NCBI GenBank assembly: GCA_018268935.1
Contig: JAFDVS010000016.1
Span: forward strand, 1-64,000
Source of the DNA: Acidobacteriota bacterium
GTDB lineage: Bacteria > Acidobacteriota > Terriglobia > Bryobacterales > Bryobacteraceae
DNA: 64,000 nucleotides
Reading direction: 5' to 3'
The notes below the pieces were generated by a model. It saw nothing but the letters and a program-made list of their open reading frames with translations. It did not search any database and had not been told where the DNA came from. Every line of letters begins with the position of its first letter. The stretch's first letter is position 1. Of this stretch, positions 39,386 to 48,939 are shown piece by piece. The position numbers and the translations under genes are program-made.

Positions 39386-41995
39386 GTGTCACCGGAGCGC
39401 TGGAAGGAAGCCGAGGGATATATATGCGCCGCATGGGAATTGCCGGAAGGCTCCCGTGCGGCGTTTGTGCGGGAGAAGTGCGGGCATGATGCGGAGTTGC
39501 TGGTGGAAGTGTTGACGCTGGTAGATGCCCGGCGAGAGGCGGATGAGTGGCGGGCTCCGATGGAAGAGGCGCGGGGAGAGCGGCGGTTTGGGGCGTACCG
39601 GCTGGAGAAGATGATTGGGCGTGGTGGAATGGGGGCGGTGTACCTGGGGGCGCGGGCGGATGGGGAGTTCGAGCAGAAGGTGGCGATCAAGGTGGTGGGG
39701 TTGCCGTTTGAAATAGGGCCGCTGCGGCAGAGGTTCAAACAGGAGCGGCAGATTCTGGCGGATTTGAATCATCCGAACATTTCGCACCTGGTGGACGGCG
39801 GGGTGACGGAAGACGGCGAGTTATACCTGGCGATGGAGTACATCGATGGGGTGCCGCTCGATGAGTACATACGACTGCGGAAGTGGAGCGAGGCGGAGCG
39901 GCTGGGGTTATTCCGGCAGATTGCGAGCGCGGTGGCGTATGCGCATCAACACCTGGTGGTGCATCGTGATCTGAAGCCATCGAATATTCTGGTGACGGCG
40001 GATGGGGTGGTGAAGCTGCTCGATTTCGGCACGGCGAAGCTGCTGAGCGAGCAGGAGGGCGGACAGCAGACGGCGACGGGAGATGCGTTTCTGACGGTGG
40101 CGTATGCAAGTCCGGAGCAATTGCGGGGGAAAGCGGCGACGACACTGAGCGATGTGTTTGCGCTGGGTGCGATCTTGCACGAATTACTGACGGGGGAACG
40201 CGCGTTTGCTGAAGGACTGGGAGAGCGGCTCGATGCAATGGGAGCGGGGCCGCGGACGATTGCCGGGGATTTGGGGTTGATTGTGGGGAAGGCAGTGGAG
40301 GCGGAGCCGGAGCGGCGGTATGGATCGGTGCGGGAGATGCTGGAGGATGTAGAGGCGTATTGCGCGGGGCATCCGGTGAAGGCTCGGGCAGCGACGTGGG
40401 GGTACCGTGCGGCGAAGTTTGCGCGGCGGCACAAGTGGGCGGTGGGCGCATCGGCGTTGGTGGTGCTGGCCGTAGTGGCGGGCGCGGCGATGACGCTGTG
40501 GCAGGCGCGGAAGGCGCAGCAACGCTTTGAGGAATTGCGCGGGTTTGCGCGGTTTGTGGTTTCGGATCTGCACACGGGGTTGCAGCAATTGCCGGGGTCG
40601 ACGGCGCTGCAACGGACGAGCGTGGAGCGGTCTCTGGCGTATCTGAACCGGCTGGCGGCGGAGTCTGGGGCGGACGATGGGTTGCGATTGGAAGTGGCGG
40701 ATGGGTATCGCAGGCTGGGGGATGTGCTGGGGAATCCGTATGCACCGAATCTGGGAGATCGGAAGCAGGCGGAGAATTTGTACCGGAAGGGATTGGCGAT
40801 GGCGGGCGGAGTGCGGCAATCGGCGGAGGCGCGGCGCGTGGTGGCGGAATTAGAGATTCAACTGGCGGGGGCAGGAGGATTTGGCGGAGAGAAAGGGAAC
40901 GGATTGGAGGAGATTCGCAAAGGGGCGGAGGAATTGGACCGGCTGAGCAAGGCTGCGCCCAGGGATGTTGCGTTGCGGCTGAGTGCGGCAAGGGGATGGG
41001 AGGCATTGGGAACACGGCTGGTGGCGGGAGGGGGCAACATTGAAGGCGTTGGGACGAAGGAAGCGGAGGCTGCCTACCGCAAGTCGTTTGGGTTGGCGGA
41101 AGGAGTGCTTGCGGAGCGGCGTGACGATGCGGCGGCGATGTTGCAACTGGCGCGGTGCGAATTCAATTTAGGATTGCTGTATGGATCGGAGCAGCCTGTG
41201 TTGGCGCTGGAGCACCAACGGCGATCGTTGGCGTTGCTGGACCGGTTGCCGGAAGGCTCGGCACGTTTGGGAGCGCGGCAGATGCGGGCAAGAGTGCTAT
41301 CGAATGTGGGATGGGCGGAAGGGCAGGCGGGGATGCATGCGGAAGCGGTGGGGCATCTATTGGAAGCGGCGCAGGTGCTGGAGGCGCTGTCGGCGGGTGA
41401 TCCGGGGAACACGAACCTGGTGTATACGCTGACCGGGGCGTATCGGGCGCTGGGGATTGTGGAGGATTACCGGAAGCGGCATGCGGAATCGGTGCAACAT
41501 TTCCGGGCGGCTGTGGGGCTGCATGAGAAGTTGCTGGGGATTGATGGAGCGAACAAGGTGTACCGGTATCTGCGGGCGGAGTTGCTGGTGCGGGCGGGAA
41601 ATGGATTGGTGGCGATGGGACGGGAATCGGAGGCGCGGGCGGCGGCGGGCGATGGGCTGGTTGGATTGCGGGCGCTGGCTTCGGACGAGAAGGCATCGAT
41701 GACGCATGTGTTCGGGGCTTGCCGGTGGTTGACGGATACGGAGGTAGTTTCTCTGCGTGACGGGGCAGGTGCTGCGGTGTTCTGCCGGAAGGTGGTGGAG
41801 TTGACCGGGGGGCGGGACCTGGACGGATTTGCGGGACTGGCAAAGGCGCTGTGGGTATCGGGGGACAAGGATGGCGCGGTGAGGGAATTGGAGAAGGCGA
41901 TCGCGCTGTTGCCGCCGGTGCGAGTGGGGGAGCCGGCGAGCCGGCAGCGGAGCGAGTTGGAGACTCAGTTGAAGAAATGGAAGGCGGGGCGTTGA
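39386..41995 (+). CDS. Ser/Thr protein kinase with membrane helix and TPR-like C-terminal region
   Basis: 869 residues from GTG 39386, chosen because VSPERWKEAEGYICAAWEL matches the usual start of this acidobacterial kinase group. Kinase domain about 68-335: glycine loop IGRGGMGAVYLG, K102 in VAIKVV, HRDLKPSNIL (193-202) and DFGTAKLL (213-220), all catalytic residues present. A single membrane helix is near 351-372, followed by about 490 residues of helical repeats of TPR type outside the cytoplasm. It lies 20 bases after the PEP-CTERM gene and downstream of an ECF sigma gene, so it probably controls that sigma factor by phosphorylation in response to an external signal. Confidence 0.92.
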   Translation: MSPERWKEAEGYICAAWELPEGSRAAFVREKCGHDAELLVEVLTLVDARREADEWRAPMEEARGERRFGAYRLEKMIGRGGMGAVYLGARADGEFEQKVAIKVVGLPFEIGPLRQRFKQERQILADLNHPNISHLVDGGVTEDGELYLAMEYIDGVPLDEYIRLRKWSEAERLGLFRQIASAVAYAHQHLVVHRDLKPSNILVTADGVVKLLDFGTAKLLSEQEGGQQTATGDAFLTVAYASPEQLRGKAATTLSDVFALGAILHELLTGERAFAEGLGERLDAMGAGPRTIAGDLGLIVGKAVEAEPERRYGSVREMLEDVEAYCAGHPVKARAATWGYRAAKFARRHKWAVGASALVVLAVVAGAAMTLWQARKAQQRFEELRGFARFVVSDLHTGLQQLPGSTALQRTSVERSLAYLNRLAAESGADDGLRLEVADGYRRLGDVLGNPYAPNLGDRKQAENLYRKGLAMAGGVRQSAEARRVVAELEIQLAGAGGFGGEKGNGLEEIRKGAEELDRLSKAAPRDVALRLSAARGWEALGTRLVAGGGNIEGVGTKEAEAAYRKSFGLAEGVLAERRDDAAAMLQLARCEFNLGLLYGSEQPVLALEHQRRSLALLDRLPEGSARLGARQMRARVLSNVGWAEGQAGMHAEAVGHLLEAAQVLEALSAGDPGNTNLVYTLTGAYRALGIVEDYRKRHAESVQHFRAAVGLHEKLLGIDGANKVYRYLRAELLVRAGNGLVAMGRESEARAAAGDGLVGLRALASDEKASMTHVFGACRWLTDTEVVSLRDGAGAAVFCRKVVELTGGRDLDGFAGLAKALWVSGDKDGAVRELEKAIALLPPVRVGEPASRQRSELETQLKKWKAGR

Positions 41996-42000
41996 GAGAG

Positions 42001-43179
42001 CTAAATAAGGTCCGGATAGGAGTTCCTGATGGACTGGCGCCGGGCTTCGAGTGCGGCGGCTTCGTCCGTACGTCCTTGTTTCATGAGCGTGGCGGCAAGA
42101 TTGGCTAGGGTGTGGAGGAGACGGGGGTGATTGGGATTGGTCCGCTGCTCGGCCCAGTGCAGCGATTGGCGGAAGTTCGCTTCGGCATCGGCGTACTGGC
42201 CGGCGGCGAAGGCGATCATGCCGCGGAGTTGGAGGAGGGCGTGGCGTTCGGTTTCATCCAGCTGTGATTCGTATTGTTCGGCGGCAGCGAGGGAGGCGGA
42301 AGCTGCGGCGATTTGACCGGAGTCGGCGTAGCTTTGGCCGAGCAGGATGTGAGGCAGGGCGATGCGGGGATCGCCTTCCGGCAGATGCTGCCCGATGAGT
42401 TGGAGGGCCTCTCGATGCATGTCTACGGCCAGTTCGTGCTGCTCCAGTTCATCGAAGGCGCGGCCCTTGAGGTTGAGGAGAGCGGCATGCTCGATGGGGT
42501 CGGAGTCAGGAATGGCGAGGGCTTTGTCGAAGAGTGGGATGGCGCGGGCGGGATGCCCCGTATCGAGATAGGCTGTGGCGTGGCGCAGCCAAACGGTGTG
42601 TTGGGTGTACGGCGTCGCGCTGGCGGAGGCTTCGAGATTGTGAAGTGCGTCCAGCATGCGTCGATAGTCGCCCTGGTGAGAAGCGATTTCGGCCTCGACT
42701 TCCATGTGAAGAACGCGCGCAGTTTCGTTGCCCTGCTGTGCGCGGCGGGCGCATTGTTGGGCGGCCTCGATGGCCTCCGGGAGACGGGCGAGTTCGAGGA
42801 GGGACACGGCGCAGCATTTGTGGAGTGCGGCGAGACCGGTGGCATCATCGGCGTTGGCGGCGGCGGGGACATGGCGGATGGTGTGGCGGGCGGCTGTGAG
42901 CGCGTCCTCCCAGCGGCGCAGGGAGGTGAGGGCTGAGGTAAGTAAGACGGCTGCTGTGAGAACGGGCTGATGGCTCCTGTCGCGTAGTTTCGGGGCGACG
43001 GCGAGGGCTTGGCGCGCTGACGCTTCGGCGGCGGTGTAGTCGCCGTCACGAAGGGCCTGTACGGCGGCGGCCTGAAGGCGGGTGTAGTTTTGGAGGGGTG
43101 CTTTGTATAGTTTGGTAGCGGCGATCAGCAGGATGAGAAGGCAGACCGCGATGGGAGCGACGAAATCGGTGGCGGCCAT
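42001..43179 (-). CDS. Membrane-anchored TPR protein
   Basis: 392 residues. An N-terminal membrane segment (VAPIAVCLLILLIAATKLYK) is followed by tetratricopeptide repeats, e.g. LRDGDYTAAEASARQALAV, AILNLKGRAFDELEQHEL-like and QYADAEANFRQSLHWAEQ. TPRs mediate protein-protein contacts. It converges on the kinase gene with a five-base gap; since the kinase also ends in helical repeats, an interaction is possible but unproven. Confidence 0.85.
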   Translation of the reverse strand: MAATDFVAPIAVCLLILLIAATKLYKAPLQNYTRLQAAAVQALRDGDYTAAEASARQALAVAPKLRDRSHQPVLTAAVLLTSALTSLRRWEDALTAARHTIRHVPAAANADDATGLAALHKCCAVSLLELARLPEAIEAAQQCARRAQQGNETARVLHMEVEAEIASHQGDYRRMLDALHNLEASASATPYTQHTVWLRHATAYLDTGHPARAIPLFDKALAIPDSDPIEHAALLNLKGRAFDELEQHELAVDMHREALQLIGQHLPEGDPRIALPHILLGQSYADSGQIAAASASLAAAEQYESQLDETERHALLQLRGMIAFAAGQYADAEANFRQSLHWAEQRTNPNHPRLLHTLANLAATLMKQGRTDEAAALEARRQSIRNSYPDLI

Positions 43180-43246
43180 TTCCCTTGGTATTCGACCGAT
43201 GAGGGGGTGAACTGTAGGCCACGAGGCCGGAGGAGCGCTGTGGCAC

Positions 43247-43624
43247 TCACCAGATCAAGGGAATGCCGTAGGCGGACAGTTTGGAATCCTTGCTCACCAA
43301 AGCCAAACCTTCGGCTGCGGCCTGGGCGAGAAGAATCCGGTCAAATGGATCATTGTGGACATCCGGGAGTTTTCCCAGGCGCATGACGTGAGCACTGCGT
43401 ATCGGAAGCACTGCCACCCCGGAGCGAATCACATATTTGTCCCACCAAGGGAGAGGATCTGTGAGCAAGGCTCCAGGCCGAGATTTCTTCAGCAGCAACT
43501 CCCAGAGATTGGCGACGCTGGCAACAACTTCCGAATCCGTGAGCACCTTTCTGGCGGCACGGCTGAGCATTTTGGGGCTGGCAAGAGCCCAGACGAGGGC
43601 ATGTGTATCGGTGATGACGCGCAT
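43247..43624 (-). CDS. vapC: VapC-type PIN domain toxin
   Basis: 125 residues from ATG 43624. MRVITDTHALVWALASPKML shows the first catalytic Asp (D6), SVANLWELLLKK supplies the Glu, and HNDPFDRILLAQAAAEGLAL the later Asp residues. These are the metal-binding acids of PIN ribonucleases. The gene starts four bases after the Phd-type antitoxin stop. The family cleaves RNA (often tRNA or rRNA) when freed from its antitoxin; the specific target is unknown. Confidence 0.92.
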   Translation of the reverse strand: MRVITDTHALVWALASPKMLSRAARKVLTDSEVVASVANLWELLLKKSRPGALLTDPLPWWDKYVIRSGVAVLPIRSAHVMRLGKLPDVHNDPFDRILLAQAAAEGLALVSKDSKLSAYGIPLIW

Positions 43625-43628
43625 GGGG

Positions 43629-43865
43629 TCAATCCTGCGCCAGCCAGACTTCCATCTCCTCGTCGGTGAGGGGTCCCCACCAATCCCCATCAGAGACGAG
43701 GGGTGCGTCCTTTGCGATTCCGAGCGGGAGCCCTTTCCTGCGCTTAACGGGAACAAGTTCGGCAACCGGCTGGCCTTGCCGGGCGATGATGACTTTCTCG
43801 CCACTCTCCACCAGTTCGAGGAGGCGGGAGAGCTGGGTCTTGGCCTCATGAACGTTCACCTGCAT
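43629..43865 (-). CDS. Phd/YefM-type antitoxin
   Basis: 78 residues from ATG 43865. MQVNVHEAKTQLSRLLELVE followed by GEKVIIARQGQPVAELVPV is the Phd/YefM DNA-binding fold, and the acidic C-terminal part (DWWGPLTDEEMEVWLAQD) should wrap the toxin. It is the first gene of the pair and probably represses its own promoter together with VapC. Confidence 0.92.
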   Translation of the reverse strand: MQVNVHEAKTQLSRLLELVESGEKVIIARQGQPVAELVPVKRRKGLPLGIAKDAPLVSDGDWWGPLTDEEMEVWLAQD

Positions 43866-44054
43866 GGTTTTCAGGTTAGTCCGCTTAGTTAGCCAAGTCA
43901 AGGCGAACCGTTGACCGGCTCAGAAGAGGTTGGCGGGTGCGAAGGCGGCGCGTGCTGTGTCGTTGCTCGCCTCGATTGTGAGTGGGGGAAGGTGTGAAAT
44001 TGTTTGTAACGGGGAGGAGGGTGGTTACACATCCGGGGAGAGAAGGAGAACAAC

Positions 44055-44792
44055 ATGATTACGAATCAAGAGACGGGCACGAGAGTGGATGAAGTGGCGG
44101 CGGGGATTTATCGCATCAGTACGCGGCTGGATGTGATTCCCGGGGGGTTCACGTTCAATTCGTATTTGATTGATGACGAGGAGCCGGTGCTGTTTCATAC
44201 GGGGTACCGGAAGCTGTTTCCGATTACGGTTGGGGCCGTAAAGGCGGTGATGCCGGTGGAGAGGCTGCGGTGGATCGGCGGGTCGCACTTTGAGGGAGAT
44301 GAGTTCGGTGCGTTGAATGAGCTGCTGGAGGCGGCTCCGCAGGCGACGGGGTTTGGGACGGAGATCGGAGTGCTGACTTCGTTGAACGATTTTGCGTCGC
44401 GGCCGGCGCGCGGGTTGGGGGATGGGGAGGAGTTTTCGATCGGCAACAGGCGGCTGAAATGGATGTACACGCCGCATGTGCCGCATGGGTGGGATTGCGG
44501 AGTGCTGTTCGATCTTTCGACGAAGACGCTGCTGTGCGGGGATCTGTTTACGCAGGCGGGGGCGGATATGCCGGCGGTGACGGAATCGGAGATTCTGACG
44601 GCGAGCGAAGGGATGAGGGGGATGATGGATTACTACGCGCATGCGACGAGCACGACGGCGATTCTGGAGAGGCTGGCGGAACTGGGTCCGGCGATGCTCG
44701 GGTGCCAGCATGGGAGCGCGTATCGGGGAGACGGCGCGGCGTTGCTGCGGGAGCTAGCGAAGGTGATCAGCCGCGACGGGCAGCCTCAATAG
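44055..44792 (+). CDS. MBL-fold protein with flavodiiron-type diiron site
   Basis: 245 residues. The diiron ligands of the oxygen-binding flavodiiron (ODP) family are all present: H78-x-E80-x-D82 (GGSHFEGDEFG), H144 (VPHGWD), D163 (LLCGDLFT) and H219 (GCQHGS). There is no flavodoxin domain, so electrons must come from a separate partner. It may reduce oxygen or nitric oxide, or act as an oxygen sensor. A clear AGAAGGAGA ribosome-binding site precedes ATG. The 3' end overlaps the convergent VOC gene by 26 bases. Confidence 0.88.
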   Translation: MITNQETGTRVDEVAAGIYRISTRLDVIPGGFTFNSYLIDDEEPVLFHTGYRKLFPITVGAVKAVMPVERLRWIGGSHFEGDEFGALNELLEAAPQATGFGTEIGVLTSLNDFASRPARGLGDGEEFSIGNRRLKWMYTPHVPHGWDCGVLFDLSTKTLLCGDLFTQAGADMPAVTESEILTASEGMRGMMDYYAHATSTTAILERLAELGPAMLGCQHGSAYRGDGAALLRELAKVISRDGQPQ

Positions 44793-45243
44793 CGGCGATG
44801 TCGATTTTCTTCATCTTCATCATGGCCGCAAAGGCGCGCTGTGCTTCGGCGCCGCCGGCGGCCATGGCGTCTGTGAGCGCTCGCGGGGTGATTTGCCAGG
44901 AGATGCCCCAGCGGTCTTTGCACCAGCCGCATTGGCTTTCTGCGCCGCCGTTTCCGACGATGGCGTTCCAGTAGCGATCGGTTTCTTCCTGCGTATCGGT
45001 GGCGATTTGGAAGGAGAAGGCCTCGGTGTGGCGGAAGGCGGGGCCTCCGTTGAGACCGATACACGGGATACCGAGGACGGTGAATTCGACGGTGATGACG
45101 TCACCCTGCTTGCCGCTGGGATAGTCGGCGGGTGCTTTGTGGATGGCGGTTACCTGGCTGTCGGGGAATGTTGCGGCGTAGAAGCCGGCTGCGTCGAGCG
45201 CCTCTTTGTCGTACCAGATGCAGATCGTATTTTTTGCTTTCAT
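44767..45243 (-). CDS. VOC family protein (PhnB/3-demethylubiquinone-type)
   Basis: 158 residues from ATG 45243. The pattern KNTICIWYDKEALDAAGFYA, FTVLGIPCIGLNGGPAFRHT, SFQIATDTQEETDRYWNAI and WCKDRWGISWQITPRAL is the PhnB-like glyoxalase fold group (3-dmu-9_3-mt). These are small enzymes of mostly unknown substrate. It is divergent from the FG-GAP gene with only 37 bases between the start codons, so promoters must overlap. Confidence 0.93.
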   Translation of the reverse strand: MKAKNTICIWYDKEALDAAGFYAATFPDSQVTAIHKAPADYPSGKQGDVITVEFTVLGIPCIGLNGGPAFRHTEAFSFQIATDTQEETDRYWNAIVGNGGAESQCGWCKDRWGISWQITPRALTDAMAAGGAEAQRAFAAMMKMKKIDIAAIEAARRG

Positions 45244-45280
45244 GTGTGTTTGTTGCCCCTTATGGTTCAGACTAACAGGC

Positions 45281-47044
45281 ATGCGCTCTTTCGGCGTGAT
45301 GATGCTGCTGGCCAGCGGGGCATACGGGCAACAGGCTTTCGATTACAACAGGCCGAACGGGCTTGATCCGCTGACGGTGGGGATGAAGAACGATCAGCCA
45401 ATGGCCGTGGATTGGGATGAGGACGGGCGCACGGATATTGTGCAGCGGAACATCTATTCGACGGCTTTCGGCGAGCCGTGGTGGGGTGTGTATTTTTTCC
45501 GGAACATCGGGACGGAGAAGAAGCCGAGGTATGCGGCGGCGAAGCGGATTGCAGTGGATGGGCGGGTGATTGATGATACGTATGCGAGCTACCAGGTGCT
45601 CGATTGGAACCATGACGGGCATCCGGATCTGCTGAGCGGGATTGGCGCGGGGCCGCGGAAAGGGACGCTGCAACTTTACTTGAATGAGGGACGGAAGGAT
45701 GCGGGCGGGGCGCCGGTGTTGAAGACCGGGCCGACGCTCGCCTGGCTGAAGGACGGCGGCGATCTTGCTTATGGGATGCGGCTGATTGGGGGGGACCTAT
45801 ATACGCTGCGGATGAAGGTGCAGTACTTTCCGACGCAGGTGCTGGAACACACGCTGTACAGGCATCGCGCGGTTTCTGGCGGGTTTGGAAAGGCCGAGGT
45901 GATGAGCTTTGGGGGCAAGACGGTGTATGACGAGTGGCCATCGACACAGCGCAACGGGAAGTGGCTGGGGGCGACGCGGACGCGGAACGGGCCTTTGAAG
46001 ACGTGCATTGTGGAGTGGGCGGACCCGGGCGGGCCATCGCGGTGCATTTTCGATACGAGCCCGGATGGGTTCGCGATTCCGAGCGCGGGGAAGGATGGGA
46101 TTTTTGCGGCGATGATGGGGGGCTGGCTGCGATACATTCCTGACAAAGGCAAGGCGCATACTGTAATGGCAGAAGGGATGCCCTGTTCGTTCGGGGGGTA
46201 TAGCAGCGTGGAGGTAGCGGATTGGGAAGGCGACGGCGATTTGGATTTCATCGGAGGGAATGAGACCGGGTTTGTGCAGTTGATTGAGAACATCAGCAGC
46301 GGGGGCCGGACACAGTTTCAGACGGCGCGGCCAATTCCGGGGGTGTATGCGGCGCGGTGGATGTTCATTGACGATGAAGATCCGGAGAGGCCGTATGGAC
46401 AATCGAAGCCTGCTTATGCCGATTGGGATGGAGATGGGGACATGGATCTGCTGGTGGGGAACAATTCGAACCGGGTGGCGTATTTCGAGAATATCGGGTC
46501 ACGGAAGAAGCCGCGGTTTGCGAAGGCGGTGAAACTGGTTCACGATGGGGGCGAGCATTTTTCATTTCGCGCGCGGCCTGCGGTGGTGGACTTCAATGGC
46601 GATGGATTGTTGGATGTAGTGGCGGGCTACGCGGGGGCGCGGGATCGGAGCGATCCACCGTATATCGCGATTGTGGTGTATGTGCGGTATCGGGATGAGA
46701 AGGGCGTGCTGCGGTTGCGTGCTCCGGTGGCGTTGCGGGATACGGAGGGCAAGGAGTTGCGGACACCAATTCCGTATCACCACGGCTTTGAAGTGGCGGA
46801 TTGGGATGGCGATGGGGACTTGGATTTGTTCACCAATGAAAAGACGCAAGTCATTCTGTATCGCAAGGTGGGCGGCGGGTTCCGGCGAGAGCCGATTTTG
46901 TTTGAGGGCAAGCCGCTGAGTGTGAGCCATCACGAGACGAGCGTGAAGGCGATTGATTGGGATAAGGACGGGCGGCTGGATCTGATCACGGGTGGGGAAT
47001 CGGGGTGGGTGTACTTTTTTTCGCGCCAGGTGCTGGGGGATTAG
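45281..47044 (+). CDS. Exported FG-GAP/VCBS repeat protein
   Basis: 587 residues from ATG 45281, with a short signal peptide (MRSFGVMMLLASGAYG). At least seven calcium-loop repeats of the form DxDxDGxxDxx are present (DWDEDGRTDIV, DWNHDGHPDLL, DWEGDGDLDFI, DWDGDGDMDLL, DFNGDGLLDVV, DWDGDGDLDLF, DWDKDGRLDLI). They make a seven-bladed beta-propeller like integrin alpha heads. It probably binds a ligand at the cell surface with calcium. Its stop overlaps the end of the convergent propeller gene by four bases. Confidence 0.9.
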   Translation: MRSFGVMMLLASGAYGQQAFDYNRPNGLDPLTVGMKNDQPMAVDWDEDGRTDIVQRNIYSTAFGEPWWGVYFFRNIGTEKKPRYAAAKRIAVDGRVIDDTYASYQVLDWNHDGHPDLLSGIGAGPRKGTLQLYLNEGRKDAGGAPVLKTGPTLAWLKDGGDLAYGMRLIGGDLYTLRMKVQYFPTQVLEHTLYRHRAVSGGFGKAEVMSFGGKTVYDEWPSTQRNGKWLGATRTRNGPLKTCIVEWADPGGPSRCIFDTSPDGFAIPSAGKDGIFAAMMGGWLRYIPDKGKAHTVMAEGMPCSFGGYSSVEVADWEGDGDLDFIGGNETGFVQLIENISSGGRTQFQTARPIPGVYAARWMFIDDEDPERPYGQSKPAYADWDGDGDMDLLVGNNSNRVAYFENIGSRKKPRFAKAVKLVHDGGEHFSFRARPAVVDFNGDGLLDVVAGYAGARDRSDPPYIAIVVYVRYRDEKGVLRLRAPVALRDTEGKELRTPIPYHHGFEVADWDGDGDLDLFTNEKTQVILYRKVGGGFRREPILFEGKPLSVSHHETSVKAIDWDKDGRLDLITGGESGWVYFFSRQVLGD

Positions 47045-48939
47045 CGCAGATTACGCTCGGCGATGCGGACGAGGCCGTTGGCGGTGCCTACGTAGAGATA
47101 GCCGTTGTTGTAGGCGAAGGCGGTGACGTTGGTGGAAGGCAGGCCGGTGGTGAGGAAGTTCCAGCGATTGGAGGCGCGGTTGTAGATGGCGAGACCTTGG
47201 CTGAGAGTGCCTGCGTAGACGGCGGCATCGGTGGCGAGCATGGCGTTGGGATTGATTTCGATCTGGCCTCGGAGATCGGGGAAGCTATGCCAGGATGCGC
47301 CATCGAAGCGATAGACGCCTGCGCCGTAGGTACCGATGAACCAATCGTTGGCGGCAACGGCGGAGGCGCTGATCCAGTTCTGGCGGAGGGTGGAATTGGC
47401 GGTGGTGTAGCTGGCTGCGACCGCGCCGTTCTCTAAAACAGAAACGCCTCCTAATGTTCCGGCGAGCAGGCGGGGGCCGAGTTGGGCGAGGGTGTAGACG
47501 TGGTTGTTGACGAGGCCGTGGAAGGCGTAGATGCTTTGCGGGCCGGAAGGGGTGAGGAAGGAGATGCCGGCGGGGGTGGCGGCGATCAATCCGGCGGTGT
47601 CTTCGGCGAGGTCTGTGACGTGGGAGGCGATGAGGCCTTCCTGGCGGGTGAGCACGCGGCGGGTCTGGCCGGAGGAATCGGTGAACACGAGGCCGTTGGC
47701 GGTGGCGATGGCGGCGCCGTCTTTGCGCAACAGGATGCGGTTGACGCAGAAGAGATGATCGTCTTCGCGGTGGATGGCTTTGGAATCGGATGGAGGGAGG
47801 ATGTCGAGTCCGCGGTCGAAGTAGCCGACCCAGAGCTTGCCGTTAGGCTCAATGGCGAGGGCGGCGATGTTGGCGTCGGCGAGCGGAGCTTGTTGCGGCG
47901 TTGTGATGCGCTTCCAGGCGGCGCCGCGTTGGGCGCGTGTGTAGAGGCCGTCGCGGAGGAGAGCGTAGAGTTCGCCGCCGAGGAGGAAGATTTTCTCGAC
48001 GCGCCCCTCGGTGTGGGCGGCGACAGGCGGCGCAGTGCGCGGCTGGCGGGCCGTAATGTCGATTTCGAAGATGCCTTCTTCGAGCGTGCCGATGTGGAGT
48101 TTGTCCTGTTGCGGGAGTAAGGCGTTGGCGAAGAAGCCGGGGGCGAAGGTGCGATCGAGGCGGCCGGCGGCGATGCGGGCGACGCCCATTGCGGTGCCGG
48201 CCCAGGCGGATGTGCTGTCCACGGCGAGGGAGAGGATGTGATTGTCGGGCAGGCCTTCGGCGGTAGTGAAACGCGTCAATTCACCGGCGCGCAGGTGGAG
48301 CAGTCCTTGGTCAAGCGTGCCGATCCAGAGGTCGTCGAGCTTGCCTGCCAGGGCGGTGATGGATTGCGTCGAGAGCGAAGGATGAAAGACGGAGAGCGCG
48401 TTGCCATCCCAGGCGAGGATGCCGTTGCGCGCGGTGCCGAGGAGGATTTGGCCGGTGTCGAGAGGGAGCAGTGAGGTGAGCTTCCGGAGAGCTGGTGTTT
48501 CGGGGCGTAGCTGGCGGAAGCTTGTGCCGTTGAAGATGACGAGGCCTTCGCCCTCGGTGGCGAGGAAGAGCTCACGGCCGGCGGAGGCGGTGGTGAGTCC
48601 GGCGGCGATTTTCATGATGGGCGCGGGCGGGAGATCGAGGCCGGAGGAGAAGGTGCGGGCGATGGCGCCTTCGGAGTTGAGCTCATGGAGCGATGAGGCG
48701 GTGGCGACGTAGAGTTGTTCGTGGAGCAGGGCGGCATCGCGGAAGCTGGCGGTGGCGGCGATGGGCTCAAAGGCCACGGGGGCGCGCTGGAGTGGACCGC
48801 TGGTGAAGCGGATTTCGGTTTCCCGCTTCAGTTCGGTGGCCGATTGGCCGATGGCGCGGTGCGTTTGCCGGAGCCACAGTGCAGCGCCGGTGATGGCGAG
48901 CAAGGGCAGGGCGAGAAGGAGCAGGCGGCGGCGGGTCAT
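47041..48939 (-). CDS. Membrane-anchored beta-propeller protein (two-component-regulator propeller type)
   Basis: 632 residues. An N-terminal helix (RLLLLALPLLAITGAALWL) is followed by about fourteen short repeats of the type LWIGTLDQGLLHLRAGELTR and LYVGTANGLVRIAER, as in the Reg_prop sensor domains of hybrid two-component kinases. Two seven-bladed propellers are expected. No histidine kinase, receiver or DNA-binding domain follows, so the sensor-like region stands alone. It is the last gene of the ACT/metallopeptidase/propeller operon; its ATG overlaps the previous stop by four bases (ATGA). Confidence 0.85.
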   Translation of the reverse strand: MTRRRLLLLALPLLAITGAALWLRQTHRAIGQSATELKRETEIRFTSGPLQRAPVAFEPIAATASFRDAALLHEQLYVATASSLHELNSEGAIARTFSSGLDLPPAPIMKIAAGLTTASAGRELFLATEGEGLVIFNGTSFRQLRPETPALRKLTSLLPLDTGQILLGTARNGILAWDGNALSVFHPSLSTQSITALAGKLDDLWIGTLDQGLLHLRAGELTRFTTAEGLPDNHILSLAVDSTSAWAGTAMGVARIAAGRLDRTFAPGFFANALLPQQDKLHIGTLEEGIFEIDITARQPRTAPPVAAHTEGRVEKIFLLGGELYALLRDGLYTRAQRGAAWKRITTPQQAPLADANIAALAIEPNGKLWVGYFDRGLDILPPSDSKAIHREDDHLFCVNRILLRKDGAAIATANGLVFTDSSGQTRRVLTRQEGLIASHVTDLAEDTAGLIAATPAGISFLTPSGPQSIYAFHGLVNNHVYTLAQLGPRLLAGTLGGVSVLENGAVAASYTTANSTLRQNWISASAVAANDWFIGTYGAGVYRFDGASWHSFPDLRGQIEINPNAMLATDAAVYAGTLSQGLAIYNRASNRWNFLTTGLPSTNVTAFAYNNGYLYVGTANGLVRIAERNLR

